From: Arenibacter sp. 6A1
GTDB taxonomy: Bacteria > Bacteroidota > Bacteroidia > Flavobacteriales > Flavobacteriaceae
Reading direction: 5' to 3'
NCBI RefSeq assembly: GCF_012272855.1
Contig: NZ_JAAXCQ010000019.1
Coordinates: forward strand, 1-64,000
DNA: 64,000 bases
Below the pieces are notes generated by a model, which saw nothing but the letters and a program-made list of their open reading frames with translations, searched no databases and was not told the DNA's origin. Below are positions 16,119-24,610 of this stretch, one piece after another (within the stretch, counting starts at the first letter, position 1; each line of letters begins with the position of its first letter). Position numbers and translations under genes: made by a program.

Positions 16119-19100
16119 CTGTCTTAAAATATTCCTTTACCTTATTTTGAAAATGTTGCTGCAAAGGTAATGCTTGTCTATTTAAAATTTCTATTTCCTG
16201 ACGATAATTCTCTAGGAATGAGGGTTTGGTAAGTAGCGGATTCTGAAAGCTTTTGGTGTTTGTAGTGCTTTCTCGTTCCTTCTTTTGCCCTTGGCGCTGG
16301 GCAGCATTTTCCATTTTTAGCAGTTCGTAGTTCAATTGCCCCATTTTGTTCATGGTTTTTGGGGTGAGCCCGTTTTCTAAAAGACTGTTCTGAAAATCTT
16401 CCATTTGTTTTAATATTTTCTCCCCTAATTGACGTTCGTCATTATTGATCAGGTCCTTTAATTGCTTTTCAAAAGCCTCACGAATTCGCTGTTGCTCCTT
16501 ATAAATTTCATACAGTTCCCCTAATTGTTCATCGCCCATTTCGCCCGTTCCAGCACCTCCGGGAGGCTTCCCGTTTTTGCCATTTTTACCCTTTTCCTGC
16601 CCTTCTTTTCCATCATTGTTTCCTTTGCCATTTTCCCCAGACCCTCCTTCTTTCTCCGATTCTCCCTTGCCCTGGGTGCCATTTCCCCCGGGCTTTGGAT
16701 TGCTCCCCTGCCCCATTTGAGACATCTTTTCTTTTAATTCTTCCTGACTTTTTATGATATCTGGCAACTGCATATCTCCGGCCCCTTGTCCTTTCCCAGA
16801 GCCAGCTTTCAGATTGTCCTGCATATTATCTAGCATATTCGCCAAGAAATCGGACAAACTATTGGCCGCATTCAACACGTATTTTTGAAAAGAACCCCCT
16901 TCGAACATTTGACTATCGGCCATACTTTCCAATGCCCTATCGGTATTGTAATACACTTCGGTGATTTGTTCGTTCACGAATTCAGCGATTTCCGCCTGTC
17001 TTAAAGAGAGGGCAAAAAGACTATCATCTACATGTACAAACAGTTCCCGTAATTCCTGTTGCTCCTTCAGTTTGCCCATAAAGAAACTACTTTCCCTGTC
17101 CGAGCGTCCCAAACCGTTATACAACAGTTCTTGCTTAAAGGAAAAGGTGATTAGATTGTCCAAGATCTGTCGCAACATTTCGGCATCCTCGGCCAGGGTT
17201 TCGCCTCCGCTTCCCGAGGCAGATTCCTGCATCCCCTTGCTCATTTCCTTCATTTTCTGAGCAGCGGATTGTTGTTTTTTGGTAATCTTGTCTGCAGAAG
17301 AATTGGTAGCATCTGGAGAACTATCAGGTGCTTTGTCCCCTAATTTCTCCAATTCATCCAAGGCTTCTTTCATGTCCTTCTTCACCCCTTCCTCCTTCTC
17401 CTTTTCAAATCCCAAGGGCATCGGTTTTTGTAAACTTTGGTTGTCTTTTTTAAGTTCTTCCATTTCCTTGCTAAGGGCATCGAACTTTTCGTTCAATCTC
17501 TTTTGTCGTTCATCCCTTAGTTTTTCGAACAGTGTTTTTTCGGATAATAGCTGTTGCTCTTCCGCCAATTTTTCCAAATCTTTGGATATTTGTAGTGCCT
17601 TTTCACTTACATAATACCGTTTGGTCAGTTCTAGCAACTGCTCTAAATTACGTTCCCTGTTTTTCTGTTTCTTCCCTAATTCCTCCAAACGCTGGGTAAG
17701 TTCTTCCTTGGAAATCTTATCGGCAATTTTCTTAAGCTCTTCCAGTAGTTTTTCATTTTTCTGAGCCTCCTTTTCTTGACGTTCCAAACGCTCCTGTAAC
17801 AATTTATTTAACTTGGCATCCCGCCCTGCTTTCTCCAGGTTATCCTTTAATTCCTTGCTAAATTTTTGCATTAAATTTTCCTGTTCTTCCTGCTTCCGAA
17901 GAAAATCTCGAACCTTGTTTTTATCATTAAACCCAAGCTGACTTTTTTCTTTTTGTTCCTTCTCCATTTCTTTTAGGGCAGCATCTTGTTGTTTAAAGTT
18001 ATCCAAGGTATGATCCATTTTATCAATAATATCTTGCCGTACTGCCAATGCCCTATTCTGTAACTCACTACTATCTAGTACTTTCATTCTAAAGACTTGA
18101 CTCTTAGCAGTTTTACCACCGTGTAGCTGATCATTATCTTTAACTTCAAAATAAAAAGAATACAATTCCCCCTCTTTTAAGCTCAAACCAGCCGGAAAAG
18201 TGTAGTAAAACTGCTCATAATTCTTATTTGGTTTACCCAATTCTAACCGTTGTTGGGCATCTTTATTGGTATCTGGATAGCAAACCAAGCTGAGACTACT
18301 AATTTTATAATCATCGGTAGATTCTCCTATATAGTACCGGATATTTGGTTGCAAGGAATCGAGCACTTCCTTTACTTTTATCCTTGGAAAAGCATCTTTG
18401 AGCACTGAAAACCGAAAGCCAAGAGATTCATAATACCGAACGTTCTCATTAGAGGTGACCACCTCATAATCCATATCGGAATAGACCTTTTTTGCATAGC
18501 TGAATACTTTTCCGTTTTTGTTAAAAGCAACAGTACTATCGGCTGTCCTTAAGTTAATCCGCTCGGTATTTTCTCCACGGATAGCCCATTTTACCTCGGT
18601 CCCTTCAGGAAAAGTCGCATTTCCCGTGCTCAGCAAAGTGTCGTTGCGCTTCTCCAAATATCTAGGATATTGCAAGACCATCCTAAAGTCTTCTATAGAG
18701 GGCACCTTTAATACCTTTAGTTGGTATTCTTGCGATTTTATACCATTTGCTTTAAAGTAAAAATCAAGGCTTTCAAAAGGAGGCGTCATCACATATTTAA
18801 AAACATCCTTTTCCTTTTGCAGCACCACTTCCCTATTTCCCATAACCAAGGATACATTTTCTGGTTTTATATTTCCAACCGTCGTAACCGATAAAATATA
18901 CTCTTTGGTTTCATAGACTTCCAGGCTATCGGATAACAGCCTAAACTCAAAAGGTGCTGGAGGTGCATAGGCCATGTCGTAATTGACTACGCGTTTATAA
19001 GAATCAAAATAGGAAACAATATCCCCAGACACCCACATCAACAACAAAAGAACAAAGGGTACCAAAAGGTATTTAGCATTTTTAAAACTATCTTTAATCT

Positions 19101-19533
19101 GAATGGCCTTGGAAAAAGGAATCGGGGCCAAATTATTGGCTCGTTGCTCTATACTGGCCAATAATAAATCGGACTGTTCGGTATTTTCTGCCAGGTCCAA
19201 TAAATTGTACAACTTATCATCTACTTCAGGAAAATGTTTCCCTATCAGTAGAGAGGCCTCTTTATCGCTTAATCCTCTTTTAATTTTAAACAAATAGAAT
19301 AATGGGGTCAGCACCAGTTTAAACAACAGAAAACCTTCTACCCCAAGAAATATAAGCAGCAAAAGCAGTCGGCCGGTAGAGCCCAACCATAAGAAGTACT
19401 CCACCCCTAAAATTACCAACATAAAAAGCACGCCAAAGGCAATAAAAAGCAATCCACCCTTTACCAATATTTTGGTATAGTATTTAGTCGTAAAGGCATT
19501 TAGCTTTTTTAAGATGTTATGGTATGTAGTCAA
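16111..19533 (-). CDS. DUF4175 family large membrane protein
   Basis: A 1140-residue protein. Two hydrophobic segments lie near the N-terminus (about residues 25-50 and 52-80) and a third at about 150-170. Then come a periplasmic-looking beta-rich part (about 190-500) and a very long Lys/Glu/Gln-rich coiled coil (about 520-760). The last part has Gly/Asn/Lys-rich low complexity (around GKGNNDGKEGQEKGKNGK) and more coiled coil. This is the DUF4175 pattern found in Bacteroidota; its function is unknown. I placed the start at TTG 19533 (MTTYHNILKKLN), because no ATG fits and relatives begin about 12 residues before the KYY-x-x-x-L-x-KG segment. The TTG start is an inference. Confidence 0.8.
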   Translation of the reverse strand: MTTYHNILKKLNAFTTKYYTKILVKGGLLFIAFGVLFMLVILGVEYFLWLGSTGRLLLLLIFLGVEGFLLFKLVLTPLFYLFKIKRGLSDKEASLLIGKHFPEVDDKLYNLLDLAENTEQSDLLLASIEQRANNLAPIPFSKAIQIKDSFKNAKYLLVPFVLLLLMWVSGDIVSYFDSYKRVVNYDMAYAPPAPFEFRLLSDSLEVYETKEYILSVTTVGNIKPENVSLVMGNREVVLQKEKDVFKYVMTPPFESLDFYFKANGIKSQEYQLKVLKVPSIEDFRMVLQYPRYLEKRNDTLLSTGNATFPEGTEVKWAIRGENTERINLRTADSTVAFNKNGKVFSYAKKVYSDMDYEVVTSNENVRYYESLGFRFSVLKDAFPRIKVKEVLDSLQPNIRYYIGESTDDYKISSLSLVCYPDTNKDAQQRLELGKPNKNYEQFYYTFPAGLSLKEGELYSFYFEVKDNDQLHGGKTAKSQVFRMKVLDSSELQNRALAVRQDIIDKMDHTLDNFKQQDAALKEMEKEQKEKSQLGFNDKNKVRDFLRKQEEQENLMQKFSKELKDNLEKAGRDAKLNKLLQERLERQEKEAQKNEKLLEELKKIADKISKEELTQRLEELGKKQKNRERNLEQLLELTKRYYVSEKALQISKDLEKLAEEQQLLSEKTLFEKLRDERQKRLNEKFDALSKEMEELKKDNQSLQKPMPLGFEKEKEEGVKKDMKEALDELEKLGDKAPDSSPDATNSSADKITKKQQSAAQKMKEMSKGMQESASGSGGETLAEDAEMLRQILDNLITFSFKQELLYNGLGRSDRESSFFMGKLKEQQELRELFVHVDDSLFALSLRQAEIAEFVNEQITEVYYNTDRALESMADSQMFEGGSFQKYVLNAANSLSDFLANMLDNMQDNLKAGSGKGQGAGDMQLPDIIKSQEELKEKMSQMGQGSNPKPGGNGTQGKGESEKEGGSGENGKGNNDGKEGQEKGKNGKNGKPPGGAGTGEMGDEQLGELYEIYKEQQRIREAFEKQLKDLINNDERQLGEKILKQMEDFQNSLLENGLTPKTMNKMGQLNYELLKMENAAQRQGQKKERESTTNTKSFQNPLLTKPSFLENYRQEIEILNRQALPLQQHFQNKVKEYFKTDD

Positions 19534-19742
19534 AACAATAATTATTTTACACCAAGTTACAGCATAGTACAAAGATTTACATCAAAATACTGTTAAAAAG
19601 CAGCTATTCGCAGCTAGATAGAAGCTAAGGCGAGCATCCCTTTTTTTACTCTCTCTAAAAAACAATCGATTTTTGTTCCTAGCACCACTCCTTCCCTACC
19701 CTTTTAAAAAACCACAACATACCGAGTATATCTTGTATCCTC

Positions 19743-19773
19743 TTTGGGAGTTACGGGGCTTGCACTATCTTTG
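19743..19773 (+). promoter_or_regulatory. Promoter of gltX
   Basis: TTTG (19743-19746), 19 bp spacer, TATCTTTG (19766-19773): a full match to the Bacteroidota sigma factor consensus (TTTG-N19-TAnnTTTG). The gltX ATG is 18 bp downstream. This is the cleanest promoter in the window and shows that the in-frame TTG at 19744 is not the start codon. Confidence 0.85.
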
Positions 19774-19791
19774 CGTACAAAATTAAAGTCT

Positions 19792-21303
19792 ATGAGTAAG
19801 AAAGTACGTGTTCGTTTTGCACCCAGCCCAACCGGAGCGCTGCACATCGGTGGCGTTCGAACCGCCCTATTTAATTATCTCTTTGCTAAAAAACACGGAG
19901 GAGATTTTATCCTTAGAATAGAAGATACCGACCAAAATCGCTATGTAGAAGGAGCGGAACAATATATTATAGATGCCCTAAACTGGTGTAATATTCCGTA
20001 CGACGAAGGTCCAGGAAAAGAAGCCGGATTTGGTCCTTATAGACAAAGTGAACGCAAGGATCTATATAAAAAATATGCGGACATACTGATCGAGAAAGGA
20101 CATGCCTATTACGCCTTTGACACTGCAGAAGCCTTAGATGAGAACAGAAAGGAATACGAGGTCAACGGCAAGACTTTTATCTATAATTGGCACAATCGCT
20201 TACAGCTGTCCAACTCCCTTTCCTTAAGTAAGGAAGAAACCCAGGAAAAATTGGCTTCTGGCGAAGCATACGTCATCAGGTTTAAATCGCCACAAGACCA
20301 AAAATTACATCTAAAAGACCTTATTAGGGGTAGTATACATATAGACACCAATATTTTGGACGACAAAGTATTGTTTAAAAGCGACGGAATGCCTACCTAT
20401 CACCTAGCTAATATTGTCGACGATCACCTTATGGAAATTACCCATGTTATCAGGGGTGAAGAATGGCTTCCTTCTATGGCATTGCACCAACTGCTTTACA
20501 GTGCTTTTGACTGGGAGGCTCCAGAATTTGCCCATTTACCTTTAATTATGAAACCCGTAGGCAAGGGTAAATTGAGTAAAAGGGACGGGGAGAAATTAGG
20601 ATTTCCAGTATTTCCACTTTCTTGGAAAGATGCCAAAGGGTACCGCGAAGAAGGGTATTTCCCTGAAGCCGTTGTTAACTTTTTGGCCCTTTTGGGATGG
20701 AACCCTGGTACGGAGCAGGAAATTTTCAGCCTAGAAGAACTCACTGATATCTTCAGTATAGAAAGGGTAAACAAATCAGGAGCTCGCTTCGACCCAGATA
20801 AGACCAAATGGTATAATCAGCACTATATGCAAGAAAAAAGCAATGCTTCCCTCGCAGAGGCCTTCAAACCGATTTTAGAAGCCAAGAACTTACCGATAGC
20901 CGACGACCGTACATCCGAGGCGTATATGACCCAAGTGATCGCCTTAATTAAGGAACGCGCAGGCTTTATAGCCGATTTATGGGACTTAAGCGACTACTTT
21001 TATGTTGCACCAAATACCTATAACGAAAAAGCCGTTAAAAAGCAGTGGAAGGAAGATACCGCGGACATTATGGGACAATTGGTAGTTGTCTTGGAAGGCA
21101 TCACCGATTTTAGTTCTGCCAATGTAGAAACGGTTGTAAAAGAGTGGATCGCAGCACAAGAACTTTCTTTTGGGAAGGTGATGCCACCACTTAGATTAGT
21201 GATTGTTGGAGATATGAAAGGTCCTCACATCTTCGATATCGTTGCTATGATAGGGAAGGAAGATAGTATACAAAGAATAAAAAATGCTATCGCTGCCCTA
21301 TAA
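19792..21303 (+). CDS. gltX: Glutamyl-tRNA synthetase
   Basis: A 503-residue class I synthetase that charges tRNA-Glu. The HIGH motif is APSPTGALHIGG, followed by RTALFNYLFAKKHGG and the RIEDTDQNRY segment. The KMSKS motif appears as GKLSKRDG. The C-terminal anticodon-binding helical domain is present. The start is ATG 19792 (MSKKVRVRFAPSPTG), after the promoter. A separate glnS is also present, so Gln-tRNA is made directly. A strong terminator follows, so the gene is a single transcription unit. Confidence 0.97.
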   Translation: MSKKVRVRFAPSPTGALHIGGVRTALFNYLFAKKHGGDFILRIEDTDQNRYVEGAEQYIIDALNWCNIPYDEGPGKEAGFGPYRQSERKDLYKKYADILIEKGHAYYAFDTAEALDENRKEYEVNGKTFIYNWHNRLQLSNSLSLSKEETQEKLASGEAYVIRFKSPQDQKLHLKDLIRGSIHIDTNILDDKVLFKSDGMPTYHLANIVDDHLMEITHVIRGEEWLPSMALHQLLYSAFDWEAPEFAHLPLIMKPVGKGKLSKRDGEKLGFPVFPLSWKDAKGYREEGYFPEAVVNFLALLGWNPGTEQEIFSLEELTDIFSIERVNKSGARFDPDKTKWYNQHYMQEKSNASLAEAFKPILEAKNLPIADDRTSEAYMTQVIALIKERAGFIADLWDLSDYFYVAPNTYNEKAVKKQWKEDTADIMGQLVVVLEGITDFSSANVETVVKEWIAAQELSFGKVMPPLRLVIVGDMKGPHIFDIVAMIGKEDSIQRIKNAIAAL

Positions 21304-21336
21304 TAACAGGCAAAAGAAACTTTAATACTTTTATAT

Positions 21337-21380
21337 AAACTGGTAGGCGGTATACACTTTACAGCCTACCAGTTTTTTTT
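21337..21380 (+). terminator. Terminator of gltX
   Basis: A perfect 12-bp stem (AAACTGGTAGGC at 21337-21348, GCCTACCAGTTT at 21364-21375) runs into a tract of T. It lies 34 bp past the gltX stop. Confidence 0.92.
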
Positions 21381-21469
21381 ATACCACATAGAATAAAATA
21401 TTAAGGCACAAACCCCTAGCCGTTAAGAAAGTCTTTTGTAAATTCAGTACTTAATTCTAATTTACAATT

Positions 21470-22402
21470 ATGGATCCATTTTATTTACTATCGCTATTAT
21501 TTATAGGGGTCATTCTGCTCTTGTCTTCCCTATTTACAGTAAAACAACAAACTGCCGCCATTATAGAACGCTTTGGAAAATTCCACAGCATTCGAACTTC
21601 TGGTTTACAGTTTAAAATTCCGATTATAGATCGGGTGGTTACCCGGGTTGGACTAAAGATTCAGCAATTAGATGTGATCGTAGAGACCAAAACCTTAGAC
21701 GATGTTTTTGTAAAATTGAAGGTGTCCGTACAGTATGTTGTCCTTAAAGACAAGGTATATGAGGCCTTTTACCAATTAGAATATCCGCACGACCAGATCA
21801 CTTCCTACGTTTTTGATGTGGTTAGGGCCGAAGTTCCCAAAATGAAATTAGATGATGTTTTTGTAAAGAAGGACGATATTGCCATTGCCGTTAAAAAAGA
21901 ACTGCAACAAGCGATGTTCGACTATGGCTACGATATTATCAAAACCTTGGTTACCGATATCGATCCCGATGCCCAGGTTAAGGAAGCTATGAACCGCATT
22001 AATGCCTCTGAACGCGAAAAGATTGCCGCTCAATTCGAAGGGGATGCCGCTAGAATTTTAATTGTAGAAAAAGCCAAGGCCGAGGCCGAAAGCAAACGAT
22101 TACAAGGACAAGGTATTGCAGACCAGCGCCGCGAAATTGCCCGAGGACTAGAAGAATCCGTAGAAGTGCTGAACAAAGTAGGCATCAATTCCCAAGAAGC
22201 CTCTGCCCTGATCGTGGTAACACAGCACTACGATACCCTACAGTCTATAGGCGAGGCAACCAACACCAATTTAATCCTATTGCCCAATTCTCCACAGGCG
22301 GGAAGCGATATGTTAAACAATATGGTGGCCTCTTTCACCGCCAGTAATATGATCGGTGAGTCCATGAAATTAAAAAATACAGAGAACGAAGACGAAAAAT
22401 AA
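21470..22402 (+). CDS. SPFH/Band 7 (stomatin-like) membrane protein
   Basis: A 310-residue stomatin/prohibitin-type protein. An N-terminal membrane anchor (about 5-24, LLSLLFIGVILLLSSLF) is followed by the SPFH domain: QQTAAIIERFGKFHSI-type entry, GLQFKIPIIDRV, and KLKVSVQYVV. A helical, Ala/Glu/Lys-rich stretch (about 185-240, with ILIVEKAKAEAESKRLQGQG) drives oligomer formation in this family. Such proteins form microdomain scaffolds in the inner membrane and often protect or control proteases. It has its own terminator and no obvious partner gene (no NfeD-like gene adjacent). Confidence 0.9.
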   Translation: MDPFYLLSLLFIGVILLLSSLFTVKQQTAAIIERFGKFHSIRTSGLQFKIPIIDRVVTRVGLKIQQLDVIVETKTLDDVFVKLKVSVQYVVLKDKVYEAFYQLEYPHDQITSYVFDVVRAEVPKMKLDDVFVKKDDIAIAVKKELQQAMFDYGYDIIKTLVTDIDPDAQVKEAMNRINASEREKIAAQFEGDAARILIVEKAKAEAESKRLQGQGIADQRREIARGLEESVEVLNKVGINSQEASALIVVTQHYDTLQSIGEATNTNLILLPNSPQAGSDMLNNMVASFTASNMIGESMKLKNTENEDEK

Positions 22403-22422
22403 GCCTTTAATTACCACTTAGT

Positions 22423-22469
22423 AAGCCTTTTGATGTTTCCTTTACCAGAAGATCAAAAGGCTTTTTTTA
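22423..22469 (+). terminator. Terminator of the SPFH gene
   Basis: A perfect 12-bp stem (AAGCCTTTTGAT at 22423-22434, ATCAAAAGGCTT at 22452-22463) is followed by a T run, 21 bp past the stop. Confidence 0.92.
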
Positions 22470-22554
22470 TGCTTCATATTTAGGTGTCATCATAAACACG
22501 CTACAATTTTCGGTTCCATAGTCATAATTACTATACCAATAAGTATTTAATCTT

Positions 22555-23177
22555 GGGCGTTCCCTCCTCCGTCGGGCGGGCTCTTCGCTGTATCCCTTGC
22601 CATGCAGCGGGGATGCCGCTGCGATCCCTAACGCAGGAACCAGTCAACCCTAATCAGGGAAGTCCATGATCAATGTGAAATGAAACAATTTTTCAATGTA
22701 ACCATTAGAAAATGAGCTCACTTCAATATTTGCACATGGCCATTGGTGAATTTGGGGCCTTTGTTTAAAGGTAGCACCCCCGATTACCGATCCCCTATTT
22801 TAAACCTTGCTTATTGCTAATTGAAAATGACTGCAGCCAAGGCCAACGCGCCAGCTGGCCCCTTACTACAAATCCAAATTGTTGAATTTTCCGTGCGGTC
22901 CTCTCTTTTCTCTTCGCTCTTTTCTTTTATCTAATATCTAATTGGTTATTGTTCACTGTATTTACAGCTTGCCCTTTTGTTGAACTACTCTGATTAGTGT
23001 TTACCATTTTTAAGCATGAACTTCCCTGATTAGTGTTGCCCGCATTTAAGCATTGTTTATTGCTAATTGGTTATTGTTAATTGAAAAAGCGTTAGGGATT
23101 GTAGCGGCATCCTTTTTTAGGAGGCAGGGCCTTTTAAAAAAGATATAGCGGAAATACCGACCCATAGGGGAACGCCC
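22555..23177. repeat. Composite inverted-repeat element, copy 2 (623 bp, most complete)
   Basis: Block A forward (22555-22634) and block A inverted (23089-23177) form the ends; the outermost bases are CTT-GGGCGTTCCC and GGGAACGCCC-AAG. Between them lie repeat C (22643-22667), block D (22682-22757), block B (22857-22910, with a CT-rich tail), and two inverted C copies (22984-23004 and 23015-23040). Short AT-rich words (TTATTGCTAATTG, TTGGTTATTGTT) separate them. No open frame of useful length is shared with the other copies. The element fills most of the gap between the SPFH terminator and the DUF6327 gene. Confidence 0.82.
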
Positions 23178-23294
23178 AAGAAAACAAGGGTGTAATAGTG
23201 CTGAAACTTTTATTCACGAACTGTATAGAATACGACCGCTACCCTTCTGAGACGGGTCCGTAAAAGGTGCCTAGAATAAAAATAACAATTGGTT

Positions 23295-23513
23295 TTATCT
23301 TCTTATCTTTTTAAGAATCTTATTGATAACAAAGGAAAGAACGGCCTTTTGCACCATTCCCCCTGCCCCTCCTAATAGATTTTTAGGAGCGACAGAAGAT
23401 TTGGCCTTGTTTACATTAAACCTGATCAATTCTTTATTGATATTCTTTTGCAATTTCAGAACCTTCAATTCAGTATCAATTTCCTCAAAGGAATTAAAAG
23501 AAGTCTTTCTCAT
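23295..23513 (-). CDS. DUF6327-like small protein
   Basis: A 72-residue protein starting MRKTSFNSFEEIDTELKVLKLQKNI, a pattern I associate with DUF6327 in Flavobacteriaceae (family name from memory). The N-terminal half is a charged helix. The C-terminal half has a Gly-rich turn (LLGGAGGM) and an amphipathic helix ending KILKKIRR. It is the last gene of a three-gene set with the holin-like and YtxH genes, 3 bp after the holin-like gene. Function unknown; an envelope-stress role is suggested only by its neighbours. Confidence 0.75.
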   Translation of the reverse strand: MRKTSFNSFEEIDTELKVLKLQKNINKELIRFNVNKAKSSVAPKNLLGGAGGMVQKAVLSFVINKILKKIRR

Positions 23514-23516
23514 AGT

Positions 23517-23864
23517 CTATTCCTCAAAATAATATTTAGAAAACTTTTTTAGGATAGGTTTATCCAATTTGTGTCGGAACCAATAACACATTAATCCGAC
23601 CAGGATATAAAATAAGCCCACAAATAAAAACCCTAAAAAGGTATTTTCAAGGGCTTGGCCAATGCCGAAGGCCGCCGCTAGGGACAAGATAAACAATGCC
23701 AAGAGCGCCACACCGCCCACCAGTAAAACTTTGGCCATTGTCGCCACTCCCCGCATAAATAATTTAAAGCTCTTCAACTTATAATACTCTGCGGTATTAT
23801 CTACATAGGAACGAAGGTTTTTTTCGGCCTCCGATAAATTTTCTTTTAATTCCTCTATGGCCAT
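23517..23864 (-). CDS. Holin-X-like membrane protein (DUF1469 type)
   Basis: A 115-residue protein with a cytoplasmic helical start (ELKENLSEAEKNLRSYVDNTAEYYKLK) and two strong membrane segments (about 42-66 and 72-95), then a basic tail. This is the layout of the 'phage holin family' / Actinobacterial Holin-X (DUF1469) proteins, which in most genomes are chromosomal and not phage genes. It lies between YtxH and DUF6327 genes with gaps of 11 and 3 bp. No lysis genes are near, so a real holin role is unlikely. Confidence 0.82.
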   Translation of the reverse strand: MAIEELKENLSEAEKNLRSYVDNTAEYYKLKSFKLFMRGVATMAKVLLVGGVALLALFILSLAAAFGIGQALENTFLGFLFVGLFYILVGLMCYWFRHKLDKPILKKFSKYYFEE

Positions 23865-23875
23865 AATCTTATTTC

Positions 23876-24205
23876 CTATTTGTGAAGATCTGCATTCTTT
23901 TTCTTTAAATCGGCTAATTTAGCTTCTAAGGCGCTGATAATATCATCGGCCTTATAGCTCATATTGGAGATTGTTTCATCTAGTTTGTGCTCAAAGTCCA
24001 CTTTCTTAGCATTTGCCGTTTTGGTAAGTTCATCTTTGGCGTGGGAAAGCCTAGAACTGAGATCGTCTGAGGTTTTTTTTGCCTTCTTTCTAATTTTTTT
24101 ACGGGTTTTCTCCCCCTTTTCGGGAGCGTATAGAATTCCAATACCAGCCCCAATGGCGGCTCCGGTTAGTAAGGCTAATAAAGTATTTCCACTGTTGTTC
24201 TGCAT
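23876..24205 (-). CDS. YtxH domain protein
   Basis: A 109-residue protein. The N-terminal Gly/Ala-rich membrane segment (TLLALLTGAAIGAGIGILYAP) followed by EKGEKTRKKIRKKAKK is the YtxH (GvpP-like) signature. The rest is a charged helix (about 40-109). In other bacteria YtxH proteins belong to general-stress regulons. It is the first gene of the leftward three-gene set. No TAnnTTTG element is visible upstream. Confidence 0.85.
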   Translation of the reverse strand: MQNNSGNTLLALLTGAAIGAGIGILYAPEKGEKTRKKIRKKAKKTSDDLSSRLSHAKDELTKTANAKKVDFEHKLDETISNMSYKADDIISALEAKLADLKKKNADLHK

Positions 24206-24513
24206 AATCTGTGTTTTTTTAGTTAATAGTTCTTACATCCATTAAGATACGGTAATTAGCGCATAATACGTGTTAATACTTGTTAAAAGTAAGAAGAAGT
24301 CGTTGTTGCGCTAGATTGGGGCTCCTATAGATTGGAAATCATCACAATCTCTATTTTTACGCTTAGACCGCTCCAAAAGAAGCCATGCTAACAAAAAGAT
24401 TGTCCCAAAGCCGGCCAAAGCCATGAAAAATACATTTTACACCAGATTAAGTCAACTAAACCTCATATAAGAACTCCTCACGAATTCTCATACCTCGGGA
24501 GATGGAAATATAT

Positions 24514-24565
24514 TGCCAAAAAAAGAAACCACCTCAAATACGCTGTAAAGAGGTGGTTTTTAATA
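24514..24565 (-). terminator. Terminator of glnS (possibly two-way)
   Basis: A 10-bp stem (AAACCACCTC at 24526-24535, GAGGTGGTTT at 24550-24559). On the minus strand it is followed by CTTTTTTT; on the plus strand by TTAATAAAAAA, which is weaker. It lies 52 bp past the glnS stop. The stretch 24206-24513 upstream of the YtxH gene shows nothing else that I can support. Confidence 0.85.
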
Positions 24566-24610
24566 AAAAATACCAATAGTTATATTGATATCGATAAGCT
24601 TATTCTATGC

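Noticed and set aside
23517-24205. Prophage remnant suggested by the holin-like gene
   Set aside because: No other phage genes, integrase or attachment repeats are near; Holin-X proteins are common chromosomal genes.
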